Shown here one piece after another: positions 1-9,134 of a DNA stretch of 49,588 nt. The notes under the pieces were generated by a model. The model ran no database searches and had not been told where the DNA came from. It saw only the letters and a program-made list of their open reading frames with translations. Position 1 is the first letter of the stretch; the number at the start of each line of letters is the position of its first letter. A program made the position numbers and the translations under genes. This stretch comes from Clostridiaceae bacterium (GTDB lineage Bacteria > Bacillota > Clostridia > UBA1212 > DUPL01): contig DUPL01000033.1 of assembly GCA_012838385.1 (NCBI GenBank), positions 1 to 49,588 on the forward strand. Reading direction: 5' to 3'.

Positions 1-92
1 TATTTCAAAGTAACCCCTCCCTGAGATTATATGATAATGTTTCCACGCATACACTTGTATTATAACAGGATATTAAAAGAGAGGGAAATTTA

Positions 93-1148
93 ATGCAGAT
101 TTTTTATACTGTCAGGAAAGGTGACACATTGTTTTCCATTGCGAGAAGGTACAACACATCCAGCAGTTTAATATTTGAAGCAAACAATCTGGAAACACCA
201 ATAATCCATCCAGGCACAAACCTGAAAATACCTTTTTCGCCGGATGAATCCTTCAATAATCTTGTTCTTATAATCTTCGATGATATAAATCACTTCCTTA
301 TTATATATAACGGATTTACAGGCGGCTTTGAAAGCATTAAGGTTCCGGATGGAGGAGACGGTGCACGTATTTTTGTTTCTCCGAACGGAAAACACATCTC
401 TTATGTATCCAATGAAGGAATAATATATGTCATAGACAAGGACACGGAAGAAGTTTCCTCCATTGATAAGATTGATGTACCTGGTTTTGTATCCTGGTCA
501 AAACATGGGAACCGAATTGTTTATTCAAACAGCTCGGTAATAAGGTTGTATAATGTGTTGACAAGGCAGTTTGAAACCATTGAAAGACCGCTGGCAAGAT
601 ATGTGCAGTTTCTGGACGAAGCCTCACTTCTATTCGAATCCGGCATGTCCATCTACAAGTTGAATTTAATAGACAATACGGAAGAAAGAGTGTTTCAATT
701 TTCAAATCCCATTAATGACGTACTTGCATCTCCCGATGGCAGCTGGTTTCTTTTCACATCACCCGGTGCAAGCATATCTGAAATATACACAGTTAATCTA
801 AACGACGGAAGTTTAAACAAACTTCCAAGTGGGCAGCAGGCTAAAAACTTCAATCCCGTTTGGTCTCATGATTCTTCCAGGATTGCCTATAGCGAAACAG
901 TATTTGAAAATGGAAGATATTACTCGATAATCAGGATAACTGAGCCTGTTGGAAATCTTGCCAGAAAAGTTGCCATATCAAACTCATATGCAACTCCACT
1001 GGTCTGGTCAAAAAACTCTCAAAATGTAGCATATATGTCCGGCAGGCATGATTTGTCAGTTTTTACCGAAGTGTGGTCTGTTAACACAAGCTTGGCTGTT
1101 CCTAAAAGTATATTAACAGGCTTTACATTCATTGATTTTGATATGTAG
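93..1148 (+). CDS. LysM domain protein with TolB/WD40-like beta-propeller
   Basis: A 351-aa protein starting at an ATG behind GAGAGGG. Residues about 4-48 form a LysM peptidoglycan-binding module (YTVRKGDTLFSIARRY, then NNL and GTNLKIP). The rest consists of repeated beta-strand blocks with TolB-like signatures (VSPNGKHISYVS, SPDGSWFLF, WSHDSSRIAYSE, WSKNSQNVAYMS), as expected for a six- to seven-bladed propeller. Such proteins usually act as wall-associated binding or scaffold proteins. No signal peptide or membrane segment is visible ahead of the LysM, so export is unclear. It could act inside the cell or in the forespore, where some LysM proteins are found. Fold assignment is good; function is unknown. 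It is read in the same direction as the downstream peptide importer, but 178 bases with two promoter-like sites separate them. Confidence 0.8.
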   Translation: MQIFYTVRKGDTLFSIARRYNTSSSLIFEANNLETPIIHPGTNLKIPFSPDESFNNLVLIIFDDINHFLIIYNGFTGGFESIKVPDGGDGARIFVSPNGKHISYVSNEGIIYVIDKDTEEVSSIDKIDVPGFVSWSKHGNRIVYSNSSVIRLYNVLTRQFETIERPLARYVQFLDEASLLFESGMSIYKLNLIDNTEERVFQFSNPINDVLASPDGSWFLFTSPGASISEIYTVNLNDGSLNKLPSGQQAKNFNPVWSHDSSRIAYSETVFENGRYYSIIRITEPVGNLARKVAISNSYATPLVWSKNSQNVAYMSGRHDLSVFTEVWSVNTSLAVPKSILTGFTFIDFDM

Positions 1149-1209
1149 AATTGTTATTGAGTTGTTTCTAATTTTAACAATAATTATCTATGCTTTACAT
1201 AATTTGATA

Positions 1210-1238
1210 TGGACAATTTATTCTTTTTGCTTTATAAT
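1210..1238 (+). promoter_or_regulatory. Promoter-like site P1 upstream of opp operon
   Basis: TGGACA at 1210-1215, a 17-base spacer, and a perfect TATAAT at 1233-1238. This is a sigma-A-type promoter by eye and would start transcription near 1245, giving a leader of about 80 bases before the binding-protein gene. Confidence 0.5.
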
Positions 1239-1270
1239 AACGTATATTATACTCAACCTGATTATTTTGG

Positions 1271-1299
1271 TTGACATGTATAATGATGTGTGGTATATA
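1271..1299 (+). promoter_or_regulatory. Promoter-like site P2 upstream of opp operon
   Basis: A perfect TTGACA at 1271-1276, a 17-base spacer, and TATATA at 1294-1299 preceded by TGG, an extended -10 element. The predicted start near 1306 leaves a leader of only about 20 bases carrying AGGAGGT. With the site at 1210 this gives tandem promoters, fitting strong expression of an abundant binding protein. Confidence 0.55.
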
Positions 1300-1326
1300 T
1301 GGAGAAAAATAGGAGGTAAAAGGAAA

Positions 1327-3642
1327 ATGAACAACAAATTCAGAAAATTTCTGATCATTACATCGCTTGTTCTGATCCTTGGTTTGGTTTTTACAGCATG
1401 TACAAAACCAGGCGATGGAGATGACAAGAACAAAACCACTCCGTTGGTAGTCGGTTACACTCCATTTTCCGGTAAATTCAGCCCGTTCTTTGCAACGACT
1501 GGATACGACATGGATGCAGCCGAAATTACACAGGTTTCACTCATGGAGACGGATAGAGTGGGCGGTATAATCATGAAGAGTATTGAAGGTGAGACCCATG
1601 AGTACAATGGTACCGAGTATACTTACAAAGGAATAAGTGACATTGATATTAGCATTGATGAAACTAACAACATTACAAAGTATACTATCAAGATTAAACA
1701 GGGTGTCAAGTTCAGCGATGGTCATGAACTCGATGCGGACGACGTAATCTTCTGCTACTATGTTCTGGCAGATTCTTCATACACTGGAAGCTCAACACTC
1801 TATTCAGTGCCCATCATCGGCATGAAGAACTACAGAGCAAACAACAGCTTGATTGAGAGTGTTGACGTTGAGGCTGGAAAAGCACTTATTCCAGAAGATG
1901 AAGAACTCCAGCAGGCAGTTATCGATAAGGTTATAAAGCCTATATTGACTGATGAGCTTGAGTGGGTAAGATCCATTCCCGACGATGAAACTCTGATGGG
2001 ATACTATGGCAAGTACGTTGAGGAGTATCCAGAAACCAAAGACCTTTTCGCATTCTTCTACAGCATGGACGAAGAGTATGATTCATCAGACAAGGAAGAA
2101 GCTCAGGTTCTTGCGGACATCATTGCTCAGTATGGCTATGACTACGAAGCTCTTGGTTCCGCTTATGCAGGAGACACAAGCTACTTTGTAGGCGATGTTG
2201 AAAATGCAATTACTCCAATTCTGGTTGAGCGTCTTGGCGAGGAACCAGAAGAAGTGCCCAACATCACTGGTATAAAGAAGATTGACCAGTACACAATTGA
2301 AGTAACTACATACGGTTATGATGCTCCAGCAATCTATCAGATCGCAGGTATCAGCGTAGCTCCAATGCACTACTATGGTGACGAGGCTCAGTACGACTAC
2401 GAGAACAACAAATTTGGTTTCCCAAGAGGAGATCTGAGCATCGTTGAGTCAAAGACTTCCAAGCCAATGGGTGCTGGACCATATGTATTTGAGAAATACG
2501 AAAACAATATTATATACTACACAGCTAACAAGCATTACTGGAAAGGTGAGCCAAAGATTAAGAATCTGCAGTTCAAGGAAACTGAAGAGAAAGATAAGGT
2601 TACAGGTATCACCACTGGAACAATAGATATTACTGATCCAAGCGGAAGCAAGGACAGATTGAACGAAATCAAGGGTTACAACTCAAATAATGAATTGTCA
2701 GGCAACGTTATTACAACAAGCCTTGTTGACAACCTTGGATACGGATATATTGGAATCAACGCATACAACGTAAAAGTTGGCGATGATCCAGCTTCAGAAG
2801 CAAGCAAGAACCTCAGAAAAGGTTTGGCTACAGTATTGGCTGCATACCGTGAATTGACAGTTGACTCATACTACGGCGAAGCTGCTTCAGTTATCAACTA
2901 TCCAATTTCCAATACATCCTGGGCTGCTCCTCAGAAATCTGATGCGGACTATGAGGTTGCTTACTCCAAGGACGTAGATGGCGACCCAATCTACACATCC
3001 AGCATGAGTGCTGAAGACAGATATCAGGCTGCACTTGATGCATGCGTAGGCTTCCTGAAAGCAGCTGGATTCACATATGACGAATCCTCCAAGAAGTTTA
3101 CAGCAGCTCCAGAAGGTGCAAAACTTGATTACGAACTCATCATTCCTGCACAGGGTGGCGACGAACATCCATCCTACCTGTTGGTTAACGAAGCTGCCAC
3201 GGCACTTGAGAAGATAGGTATCTCTATCACTATCAACAACCCAACCGACTCCAACGTTCTTTGGAACAAGCTCGATGCTATGCAGCAGGAGATCTGGGTA
3301 GCTGCCTGGGGCGCAACAATCGACCCTGACATGTATCAGGTTTATCACAGCTCCAACATAGTTGGAAAGGGCGGCACAAACAGTAACCACTATGCTATAG
3401 ACAGTTCTGACCTTGACAATTATATTATGAATGCTAGAAAGAGCCCTGATCAGGCTTACAGAAAGCTTATCTACAAGCAGGCTCTTGACCTGATTCTTGA
3501 CTGGGGTGTTGAGATTCCAGTTTACCAGAGACAGAACTGCGTAATCTTTAGCTCAGAGCGTGTTGACATGAGCACTGTAACTCCAGACATTACAACCTTC
3601 TACGGTTGGATGCGTGAGATAGAGAAAATCTCACTTAAGTAA
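1327..3642 (+). CDS. oppA: Oligopeptide ABC transporter substrate-binding lipoprotein
   Basis: A 771-aa extracytoplasmic solute-binding protein of family 5 (OppA/DppA type). The start is the ATG at 1327, seven bases after AGGAGGT; the longer open frame upstream has no ribosome site. The N-terminus is a lipoprotein signal with lipobox FTAC, so Cys about 25 would be lipidated and the protein held on the outer membrane face. Family hallmarks include IKQGVKFSDGHELDADDVIF and GAGPYVFEKYENNIIYY. It is about 200 residues longer than a usual OppA; the extra acidic sequence (about residues 190-310, rich in Glu, Asp and Tyr) lies between the DADDV block and the next conserved region. It heads an intact importer operon, so its role is capture of peptides. 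Substrate preference cannot be read. Confidence 0.93.
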   Translation: MNNKFRKFLIITSLVLILGLVFTACTKPGDGDDKNKTTPLVVGYTPFSGKFSPFFATTGYDMDAAEITQVSLMETDRVGGIIMKSIEGETHEYNGTEYTYKGISDIDISIDETNNITKYTIKIKQGVKFSDGHELDADDVIFCYYVLADSSYTGSSTLYSVPIIGMKNYRANNSLIESVDVEAGKALIPEDEELQQAVIDKVIKPILTDELEWVRSIPDDETLMGYYGKYVEEYPETKDLFAFFYSMDEEYDSSDKEEAQVLADIIAQYGYDYEALGSAYAGDTSYFVGDVENAITPILVERLGEEPEEVPNITGIKKIDQYTIEVTTYGYDAPAIYQIAGISVAPMHYYGDEAQYDYENNKFGFPRGDLSIVESKTSKPMGAGPYVFEKYENNIIYYTANKHYWKGEPKIKNLQFKETEEKDKVTGITTGTIDITDPSGSKDRLNEIKGYNSNNELSGNVITTSLVDNLGYGYIGINAYNVKVGDDPASEASKNLRKGLATVLAAYRELTVDSYYGEAASVINYPISNTSWAAPQKSDADYEVAYSKDVDGDPIYTSSMSAEDRYQAALDACVGFLKAAGFTYDESSKKFTAAPEGAKLDYELIIPAQGGDEHPSYLLVNEAATALEKIGISITINNPTDSNVLWNKLDAMQQEIWVAAWGATIDPDMYQVYHSSNIVGKGGTNSNHYAIDSSDLDNYIMNARKSPDQAYRKLIYKQALDLILDWGVEIPVYQRQNCVIFSSERVDMSTVTPDITTFYGWMREIEKISLK

Positions 3643-3656
3643 TAATATGGGACTAA

Positions 3657-3706
3657 AAGAGCCCGCTTAACCTTTGTGGATAGTGCCCACATTCAAGTGG
3701 GCTCTT
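3657..3706 (+). promoter_or_regulatory. Intercistronic hairpin between oppA and oppB
   Basis: AAGAGCCCGCTT (3657-3668) can pair over 12 bp, with one G-U, with AAGTGGGCTCTT (3695-3706), followed by a short T-rich tract. A second, tighter stem GCCCAC/GTGGGC (3685-3690 with 3697-3702) competes for the same right arm. Such hairpins after binding-protein genes commonly stabilise the upstream message or partly terminate, raising the ratio of binding protein to permease. Confidence 0.7.
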
Positions 3707-3729
3707 ATTTTAATTTTAGAGGGATTGAT

Positions 3730-4716
3730 ATGTGGAAATTTATATTGAAAAGAGTACTGCTTAGTATATTCATACTGTTATTCGTTACACTGATCATATA
3801 CACAATAATGCGATTTATACCTACATCCTACGTAGATGCAATGGCGAGAGAAATGTCTATGAAACCAGGTGCGCTTAGTTTTCAAGATCTACGGAAACAG
3901 CTAAACTCCGTATATGGACTTGACGATCCGGTATTGATTGGATATTTTAAATGGCTGTCCCATGCCATTAGAGGCAACTTTGGTGATACCTGGTACTATA
4001 CCGGAACTGTTACTAAAAAGTTTGCGGATGTTATCTGGAACTCATTTTTCCTGGGTGCTGTAGCATTCTTCTTCCAGATAATTATAGCTATACCTTTGGG
4101 CATTCTTTCAGCAAGAAAACAATACAGTAAAACCGACTATGCAGTTACTGTAGTAGCGTTGATAGGAATATCCTTACCTACTTTCTTCTTTGCTACCCTG
4201 CTAAAACTTGTGCTCTCAGTAAAACTGGGTTGGCTTGATTTGTACGGCAGCGTAGGAAAGTTTCATAACCAGCTAAGTACCTGGGGTAAATTCATGGATA
4301 TAATTTCACACAACTTGATGCCCATAATGACCCTCGTTATTGTCAACATAGGTAGTCTTATGAGGTATACCAGGACAAACATGCTGGAAGTGCTCAATGC
4401 TGACTATATACGTACTGCACGGGCAAAGGGCCTGTCTGAATCGAAAGTTATTAACAAACATGCTTTTAGAAATACATTGATACCAATTGTTACCATTCTG
4501 GGTGGCACAATACCCGGTCTGTTTTCAGGAGCAATGATTACTGAAACATTGTTCAAGATAGAAGGTATTGGTAGGATATCGTATGATGCCATGGTACACG
4601 GGGATATTCCATTTACAATGTTTTATCTCTCATTTCTTGCGATGCTAACGCTACTCGGTACCTTGATTGCAGATATTATGTACGCAATAGTCGACCCACG
4701 AGTCAGAATAAGTTAA
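3730..4716 (+). CDS. oppB: Oligopeptide ABC transporter permease, OppB/DppB type
   Basis: A 328-aa inner-membrane permease. The ATG at 3730 follows AGAGGGATTGAT; the frame opens upstream but without a ribosome site. It starts with a typical DppB first helix (WKFILKRVLLSIFILLFVTL), then a periplasmic-type loop with LRKQLNSVYGLDDPVLIGYF, and ends with the helix bundle and cytoplasmic EAA-like loop TARAKGLSESKVINKHAFRN that docks on the ATPases, closing with ADIMYAIVDPRVR. Length and motifs are normal for the family. It follows the binding-protein gene and precedes the partner permease by 26 bases, so it is part of one importer. Confidence 0.94.
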   Translation: MWKFILKRVLLSIFILLFVTLIIYTIMRFIPTSYVDAMAREMSMKPGALSFQDLRKQLNSVYGLDDPVLIGYFKWLSHAIRGNFGDTWYYTGTVTKKFADVIWNSFFLGAVAFFFQIIIAIPLGILSARKQYSKTDYAVTVVALIGISLPTFFFATLLKLVLSVKLGWLDLYGSVGKFHNQLSTWGKFMDIISHNLMPIMTLVIVNIGSLMRYTRTNMLEVLNADYIRTARAKGLSESKVINKHAFRNTLIPIVTILGGTIPGLFSGAMITETLFKIEGIGRISYDAMVHGDIPFTMFYLSFLAMLTLLGTLIADIMYAIVDPRVRIS

Positions 4717-4742
4717 TTTTATACATGATATAGGAGGGAACC

Positions 4743-6557
4743 ATGGCCAATAATGACTATGAAAACAAACCGTTAAACACGGAAGATATAGATGAAAAAA
4801 GAATAGCAAGAGAGGATTTCGTAAGCGAAGACAGATCTGACGCTCTAGATGACGAAGCACGTATCAAGGTACTCTCCCCCACCATGCTCGTCATGAAGAG
4901 GTTCTTCAGAAACAAGCTTGCAATTGCAGGTCTCATAATCATCGCTTCGATGTTCCTGTTTTCATTTGTGGGCGGATTAATAAGCCCATATGGGGAGAAA
5001 CAGACTTTTTTCAAGGAAGAAGAAATGATGAAGGACTATGCAAGCGGATCCTTCAACAGAGAATACAAGTTTGATTTCAAAACTGAAATGGACTTTTCAA
5101 CGGATGCAAGAGCAAAATTCGTTTTGGCTTTGAACCAAGGCAATACTACCTTTGAAAATGGAGATGAATCATACTTCATCGAAAGTGTAAGTGACAAGTA
5201 TCATAGAATATCAAAACTTGCTCCAGTTGCTGAAAATGTTTTACGAATAGGCGATGATTTGATCTATTCGCCTGTCAACGATTATGAATTTACCGAGGAG
5301 CTGGAGAATGCAATTATTGACACCATGAAGCAACATAAAAACCACTTTGCTTTCGATGGCAGAACATATGTAATAAGTTCTCAGGGAAGAATGTCAGCTA
5401 TATCGGTTGCAGATGATGTTGCTATTGCATCCATGATGGTGTACGATGCATACGATAAAGACACCAGCTTTAACTATGAGTTTAAAAAGAATGCAGAGAC
5501 TGCTTTTAATACGGAAGAGGCGGACACGTTTACAGCAAATGGTGTCACCTATAGATTTGAGAAAATAGCAGACAGTAAAAATATAGAATATATAATCTAC
5601 AAGGTTGACGATGGAGGCGAAAAGGAGTACGCCCTGGCTTCCAATTTTATAGTAACGCCTAGCATGCAGGATATGTTTCTTGATATTGAGTTTAAGAAAG
5701 CATTGAAGGAAGCGGCACTTGCTAAAGATAAGACCTTTACTGCAAAAAATGAACAAGGCGAAGATACCGAATTTACAATATACCCCAAGGACAATGAATA
5801 CCAGGTTAAAAATATGCAGATAACAAAAGTATTGAAGTCCTACGAGAGGCCATCAATGAAGCACTGGCTTGGAACTGACAGAAACGGAATGGACTTGCTG
5901 ACAAGACTTATGTACGGTGGTAGGGTATCGCTGATAATTGGTTTCATTGTTATAACAATAGAAATAATAATAGGAGTTATACTAGGTGGTGTGGCTGGAT
6001 ATTTTTCTGGCTGGATAGACAACCTGATCATGCGTATTGTTGACATATTCAACTGCATACCATCTTTACCATTGATAATCATTATCGGTTCCGTTATGGA
6101 CCAGCGGAAAGTACCTAACGATGAGCGTATCATGTGGCTTATGGTCATCATGGGTATTTTGGGATGGCCTGGTATTGCAAGAATGGTTAGAGGTCAGATT
6201 CTTTCATTGAGGGAACAGGAATTCATGATTGCTGCTGAGGCTACCGGACTTACGCCAACAAGAAGAATTTTCAAACATCTTGTACCAAACGTAATTCCAC
6301 AGCTGATTGTTCTGGCAACCATGGGACTTGGTGGAATCATTCTGACAGAATCCACATTGAGCTTCCTGGGTATAGGAGTCAAGTTCCCATACGCTTCTTG
6401 GGGCAACATAATCAACGACGTTTCTGAAATCCACGTCCTTAAAAACTACTGGTTTGTATGGATACCTGCCGGTTTCCTGATACTGATTACAGTTATGGGA
6501 TTCAACTTTATAGGTGACGGTCTAAGAGATGCATTTGACCCCAAAATGAAGAGATAG
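4743..6557 (+). CDS. oppC: Oligopeptide ABC transporter permease, OppC type with large extracytoplasmic insertion
   Basis: A 604-aa permease, about twice the usual OppC length; start ATG behind ATAGGAGGGAACC. After a cytoplasmic tail and first membrane helix (residues about 55-85) comes the OppC marker SPYGEK. Some 280 residues without membrane helices (about 88-365) follow before the conserved core resumes with HWLGTDRNGMDLLTRLMYGG. The core carries five helices, the EAA loop EATGLTPTRRIFKHLVPN, SFLGIGVKFPYASWGNII, and the family-typical end GDGLRDAFDP. The insertion contains two similar blocks, each joining an NG-type turn to a strand (FENGDESYFIES, FTANGVTYRFEK), suggesting a duplicated beta-rich domain on the outer face near the binding protein. 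Permease identity is secure; the role of the insertion is unknown. Confidence 0.92.
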   Translation: MANNDYENKPLNTEDIDEKRIAREDFVSEDRSDALDDEARIKVLSPTMLVMKRFFRNKLAIAGLIIIASMFLFSFVGGLISPYGEKQTFFKEEEMMKDYASGSFNREYKFDFKTEMDFSTDARAKFVLALNQGNTTFENGDESYFIESVSDKYHRISKLAPVAENVLRIGDDLIYSPVNDYEFTEELENAIIDTMKQHKNHFAFDGRTYVISSQGRMSAISVADDVAIASMMVYDAYDKDTSFNYEFKKNAETAFNTEEADTFTANGVTYRFEKIADSKNIEYIIYKVDDGGEKEYALASNFIVTPSMQDMFLDIEFKKALKEAALAKDKTFTAKNEQGEDTEFTIYPKDNEYQVKNMQITKVLKSYERPSMKHWLGTDRNGMDLLTRLMYGGRVSLIIGFIVITIEIIIGVILGGVAGYFSGWIDNLIMRIVDIFNCIPSLPLIIIIGSVMDQRKVPNDERIMWLMVIMGILGWPGIARMVRGQILSLREQEFMIAAEATGLTPTRRIFKHLVPNVIPQLIVLATMGLGGIILTESTLSFLGIGVKFPYASWGNIINDVSEIHVLKNYWFVWIPAGFLILITVMGFNFIGDGLRDAFDPKMKR

Positions 6558-6567
6558 GTGATAATTA

Positions 6568-7734
6568 ATGGCATTATTCAATAAAAATAATAATAACAAG
6601 AAAAAAGCAAATTACATTTCAATAAAGGAATCCAGGAAGATTTCTAGAGAGAACTTCAAAAAGACACAAGAACTTGAAAGAATGCGCTCTCTGATGACCA
6701 GGGATGACTATATTACTGAAATGAAGGATAAAAACAATGTATTGGAGATAGACAATCTCCATACATACTTCTTTACAGACATTGGTGTCGTGAAGGCAGT
6801 AAACGGAGTTTCGTTCAGCATCCCCAAGGGAAAAACCGTGGGTGTTGTTGGAGAGTCCGGTTGCGGCAAGTCAGTTACCAGCTTGTCTGTTCTGCAGCTT
6901 GTTCAGAGACCACAGGGGCAAATTGTTGATGGAGCGATCCGCTTCAATGACGAGGATATAGCGTATGATATTGCTAAAATGCCCGTTGATGAAATGCAGA
7001 AAATAAGGGGCAATAAGATATCAATGATATTCCAGGAGCCCATGACAAGCCTTAATCCTGTCTTTAGAATAGGAGCTCAGATAAATGAGGTAATTGAACT
7101 GCACAACCCAGAGCTTGATCAAGAAAAAGTAACGGCAAGAACAATTGAGCTTTTGGACTTGGTTGGTATTGCAAACAGCGGAGGAGTATACAAAATGTAT
7201 CCTCACGAATTGTCCGGCGGAATGAGGCAAAGAGTTATGATAGCCATGGCGCTGGCATGCAATCCAAAGCTTATCATTGCCGACGAGCCTACAACCGCTC
7301 TTGACGTTACAATTCAGGCACAGATACTTGATTTGTTGAAAAACCTTAAGGACAAGATAAACAGCAGTATTATGCTGATTACCCACGACCTGGGTGTTAT
7401 AGCAGAGATGGCTGATTACGTGGTAGTAATGTATGCGGGCAAGGTCGTTGAACAAGGACTTGCATCGGAAGTATTTTCGAATCCTTCCCACCCTTATACA
7501 ATAGGGCTTATGAACAGCAAGCCTTCCATCAACAAGAAAGTTAACAGGTTATACAGCATCCCTGGAAAGGTGCCCAATCCAATCAACATGCCAAACTACT
7601 GTTTCTTTAGAGACAGATGCGACAGGGCCTTTGAAAAGTGTGCTGGGCCGTATCCAGATACCTACAGCCTGACGGATTCTCACAGTGTTGCATGCTATCA
7701 CTATGAAAAGGAGGAAAGAGATGACAACAAATAA
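6568..7734 (+). CDS. oppD: Oligopeptide ABC transporter ATP-binding protein, OppD type
   Basis: A 388-aa ATPase of the peptide/nickel importer family. It has Walker A GESGCGKS, the Q-loop in FQEPMTSLNP, signature LSGGMRQRVMIAMA, Walker B LIIADEPTTALDV, the H-loop in LITHDLGV, and the C-terminal oligopeptide-transporter extension with a Cys-rich piece (CFFRDRCDRAFEKC) that in relatives can hold an Fe-S cluster. The N-terminal 55 residues, Asn- and Lys-rich, are an extension beyond the usual start. The ribosome site AGGTGATAATTA is placed for this ATG, so the extension is probably real. It energises uptake together with OppF, starts 10 bases after oppC and overlaps the start of oppF. Confidence 0.95.
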   Translation: MALFNKNNNNKKKANYISIKESRKISRENFKKTQELERMRSLMTRDDYITEMKDKNNVLEIDNLHTYFFTDIGVVKAVNGVSFSIPKGKTVGVVGESGCGKSVTSLSVLQLVQRPQGQIVDGAIRFNDEDIAYDIAKMPVDEMQKIRGNKISMIFQEPMTSLNPVFRIGAQINEVIELHNPELDQEKVTARTIELLDLVGIANSGGVYKMYPHELSGGMRQRVMIAMALACNPKLIIADEPTTALDVTIQAQILDLLKNLKDKINSSIMLITHDLGVIAEMADYVVVMYAGKVVEQGLASEVFSNPSHPYTIGLMNSKPSINKKVNRLYSIPGKVPNPINMPNYCFFRDRCDRAFEKCAGPYPDTYSLTDSHSVACYHYEKEERDDNK

Positions 7735-8773
7735 CGATGTAAAAGACAAGAATGTCGAAGAACAGCCAATAATAGAAGTTAAAGATTTAAAGAAATACTT
7801 TCCAATAAAGTCAGGTGTAATACAGCGCACGGTAGGACATGTTAAAGCTGTGGATGGAATTAGTTTCAGCATAAATAAAGGTTCCACAATGGGTCTTGTC
7901 GGTGAGTCAGGATGCGGCAAGTCCACAGCAGGAAGAACCATTCTGAGGCTTCTTGAAAAGACTTCAGGCAATGTATACTTTAAGGGAGAAGATGTCTTTG
8001 CAGTCAACAAGAAAAGGCTGAGAGAGTTAAGACCAAAGATGCAGATAATCTTCCAGGACCCCTACTCTTCCCTCTCACCAAGACTTCCTGTAGGAGAAAT
8101 CATAGGGGAAGCAGTAAGGCAGCACAAGATAGTATCGGATGCGGAATACAACGACTATATTGATGATATCATGAACAACTGTGGACTTATGCCTTACCAC
8201 AAAGACAGATATCCGCACGAGTTTTCAGGTGGACAAAGACAGAGAATATGCATTGCAAGAGCATTGGCTCTGAATCCTGAGTTTATTGTGTGTGACGAGC
8301 CGGTATCCGCTCTGGATGTGTCGATTCAAGCACAGATTATAAATCTCTTAATGGATTTGCAGGAGAAGTACAACCTTACTTACCTGTTCATATCTCATGA
8401 CCTGTCCGTGGTTGAGCACATATCCGATACCGTTGCAGTCATGTACCTGGGTAATATTGTTGAGTACGGCAAGAAAGAAGACATCTTCAGTAATCCTCTT
8501 CACCCATATACGGAAGCTCTGTTTAGTGCTATTCCTGTACCAGATCCAAACTATAAGATGAAGAGAATAGTTCTTTCAGGAGCGCTTCCATCACCAGCAA
8601 ATCCTCCTTCAGGATGCAAGTTCCACACAAGGTGTCCAAAGAGAATGGAGATTTGCTCAAAAGTTGCTCCAACGCCAATAGAGATGGAAAAAGACCACTA
8701 TGTTGTCTGCCATCTGTACAACAAGGAGACGGAAAATGAACCGGAAGTCAAAGAAGAAGAAAACGTACAATGA
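7721..8773 (+). CDS. oppF: Oligopeptide ABC transporter ATP-binding protein, OppF type
   Basis: A 350-aa ATPase, partner of OppD. The ATG at 7721 is preceded by AAAGGAGGAAAGAG and overlaps the end of oppD by 14 bases, suggesting translational coupling. Motifs are Walker A GESGCGKST, FQDPYSSLSPR, signature FSGGQRQRICIARAL, Walker B FIVCDEPVSALDV, SHDLSVVEH, and the C-terminal peptide-transporter region with GCKFHTRCPKRMEIC. The N-terminus has the OppF marker DLKKYFPIKSGVIQRTVGHVK. The highly charged tail (EPEVKEEENVQ) is encoded where the next small gene already starts. Family call is very secure. Confidence 0.95.
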   Translation: MTTNNDVKDKNVEEQPIIEVKDLKKYFPIKSGVIQRTVGHVKAVDGISFSINKGSTMGLVGESGCGKSTAGRTILRLLEKTSGNVYFKGEDVFAVNKKRLRELRPKMQIIFQDPYSSLSPRLPVGEIIGEAVRQHKIVSDAEYNDYIDDIMNNCGLMPYHKDRYPHEFSGGQRQRICIARALALNPEFIVCDEPVSALDVSIQAQIINLLMDLQEKYNLTYLFISHDLSVVEHISDTVAVMYLGNIVEYGKKEDIFSNPLHPYTEALFSAIPVPDPNYKMKRIVLSGALPSPANPPSGCKFHTRCPKRMEICSKVAPTPIEMEKDHYVVCHLYNKETENEPEVKEEENVQ

Positions 8774-9038
8774 TGATGACGGCAGAGTTATAGCCAACAT
8801 GGATTTCGAATATGAACCGGGCCTTAAATGGTTTGCTCCACTAAAGAGAGAAAGACCAAAAGCGGAAAAAGAATCTGAAAAGAAGAATGAAGTGGATATG
8901 AATCCACAGCCTCCTCTTTCTAGGAAAGAAACGTTTATCATAATGAGGTCCGCCCTACTTGCAGGGCTCGTAATCGGAACCGTTTTCATCTTAATATATT
9001 TTTTAGTCATTCTGTTTTTTTACCTTCTTTGGAGTTGA
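8736..9038 (+). CDS. Small single-pass membrane protein at end of opp operon
   Basis: A 100-aa protein. The start ATG at 8736 lies behind AAGGAGACGGAAA and overlaps the last 38 bases of oppF in another frame. The first 65 residues are charged (MNRKSKKKKTYNDDD at the start, many Lys and Glu later); one strong membrane helix closes the protein (about residues 74-99, GLVIGTVFILIYFLVILFFYLL). By the positive-inside rule the charged part is cytoplasmic. I do not recognise a family. Position and overlap suggest co-expression with the importer, perhaps as an accessory subunit, but this is inference. Confidence 0.75.
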   Translation: MNRKSKKKKTYNDDDGRVIANMDFEYEPGLKWFAPLKRERPKAEKESEKKNEVDMNPQPPLSRKETFIIMRSALLAGLVIGTVFILIYFLVILFFYLLWS

Positions 9039-9039
9039 C

Positions 9040-9078
9040 AAAAAACCACCACCTGCGAAAGCAGATGGTGGTTTTTTT
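9040..9078. terminator. Bidirectional intrinsic terminator
   Basis: AAAAAACCACCACCTGC, loop GAAA, then GCAGATGGTGGTTTTTTT. The stem has one C-A mismatch and A/T tracts on both sides. It ends the opp operon rightward and can also stop leftward transcription from the ZIP transporter gene. Confidence 0.88.
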
Positions 9079-9134
9079 ATGTATAATTTCATCCATAGAA
9101 GATAAACTAACAAAAACATGAAAGGATGACTATT

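Noticed and set aside
2887-3390. Long leftward open frame within oppA
   Set aside because: It is fully antisense to a well-supported gene, has no ribosome site and no family-like sequence.
5394-5756. 120-aa leftward frame inside the OppC insertion
   Set aside because: Considered because the insertion is unusual, but the rightward frame is continuous with permease motifs on both sides and this one has no start signal.
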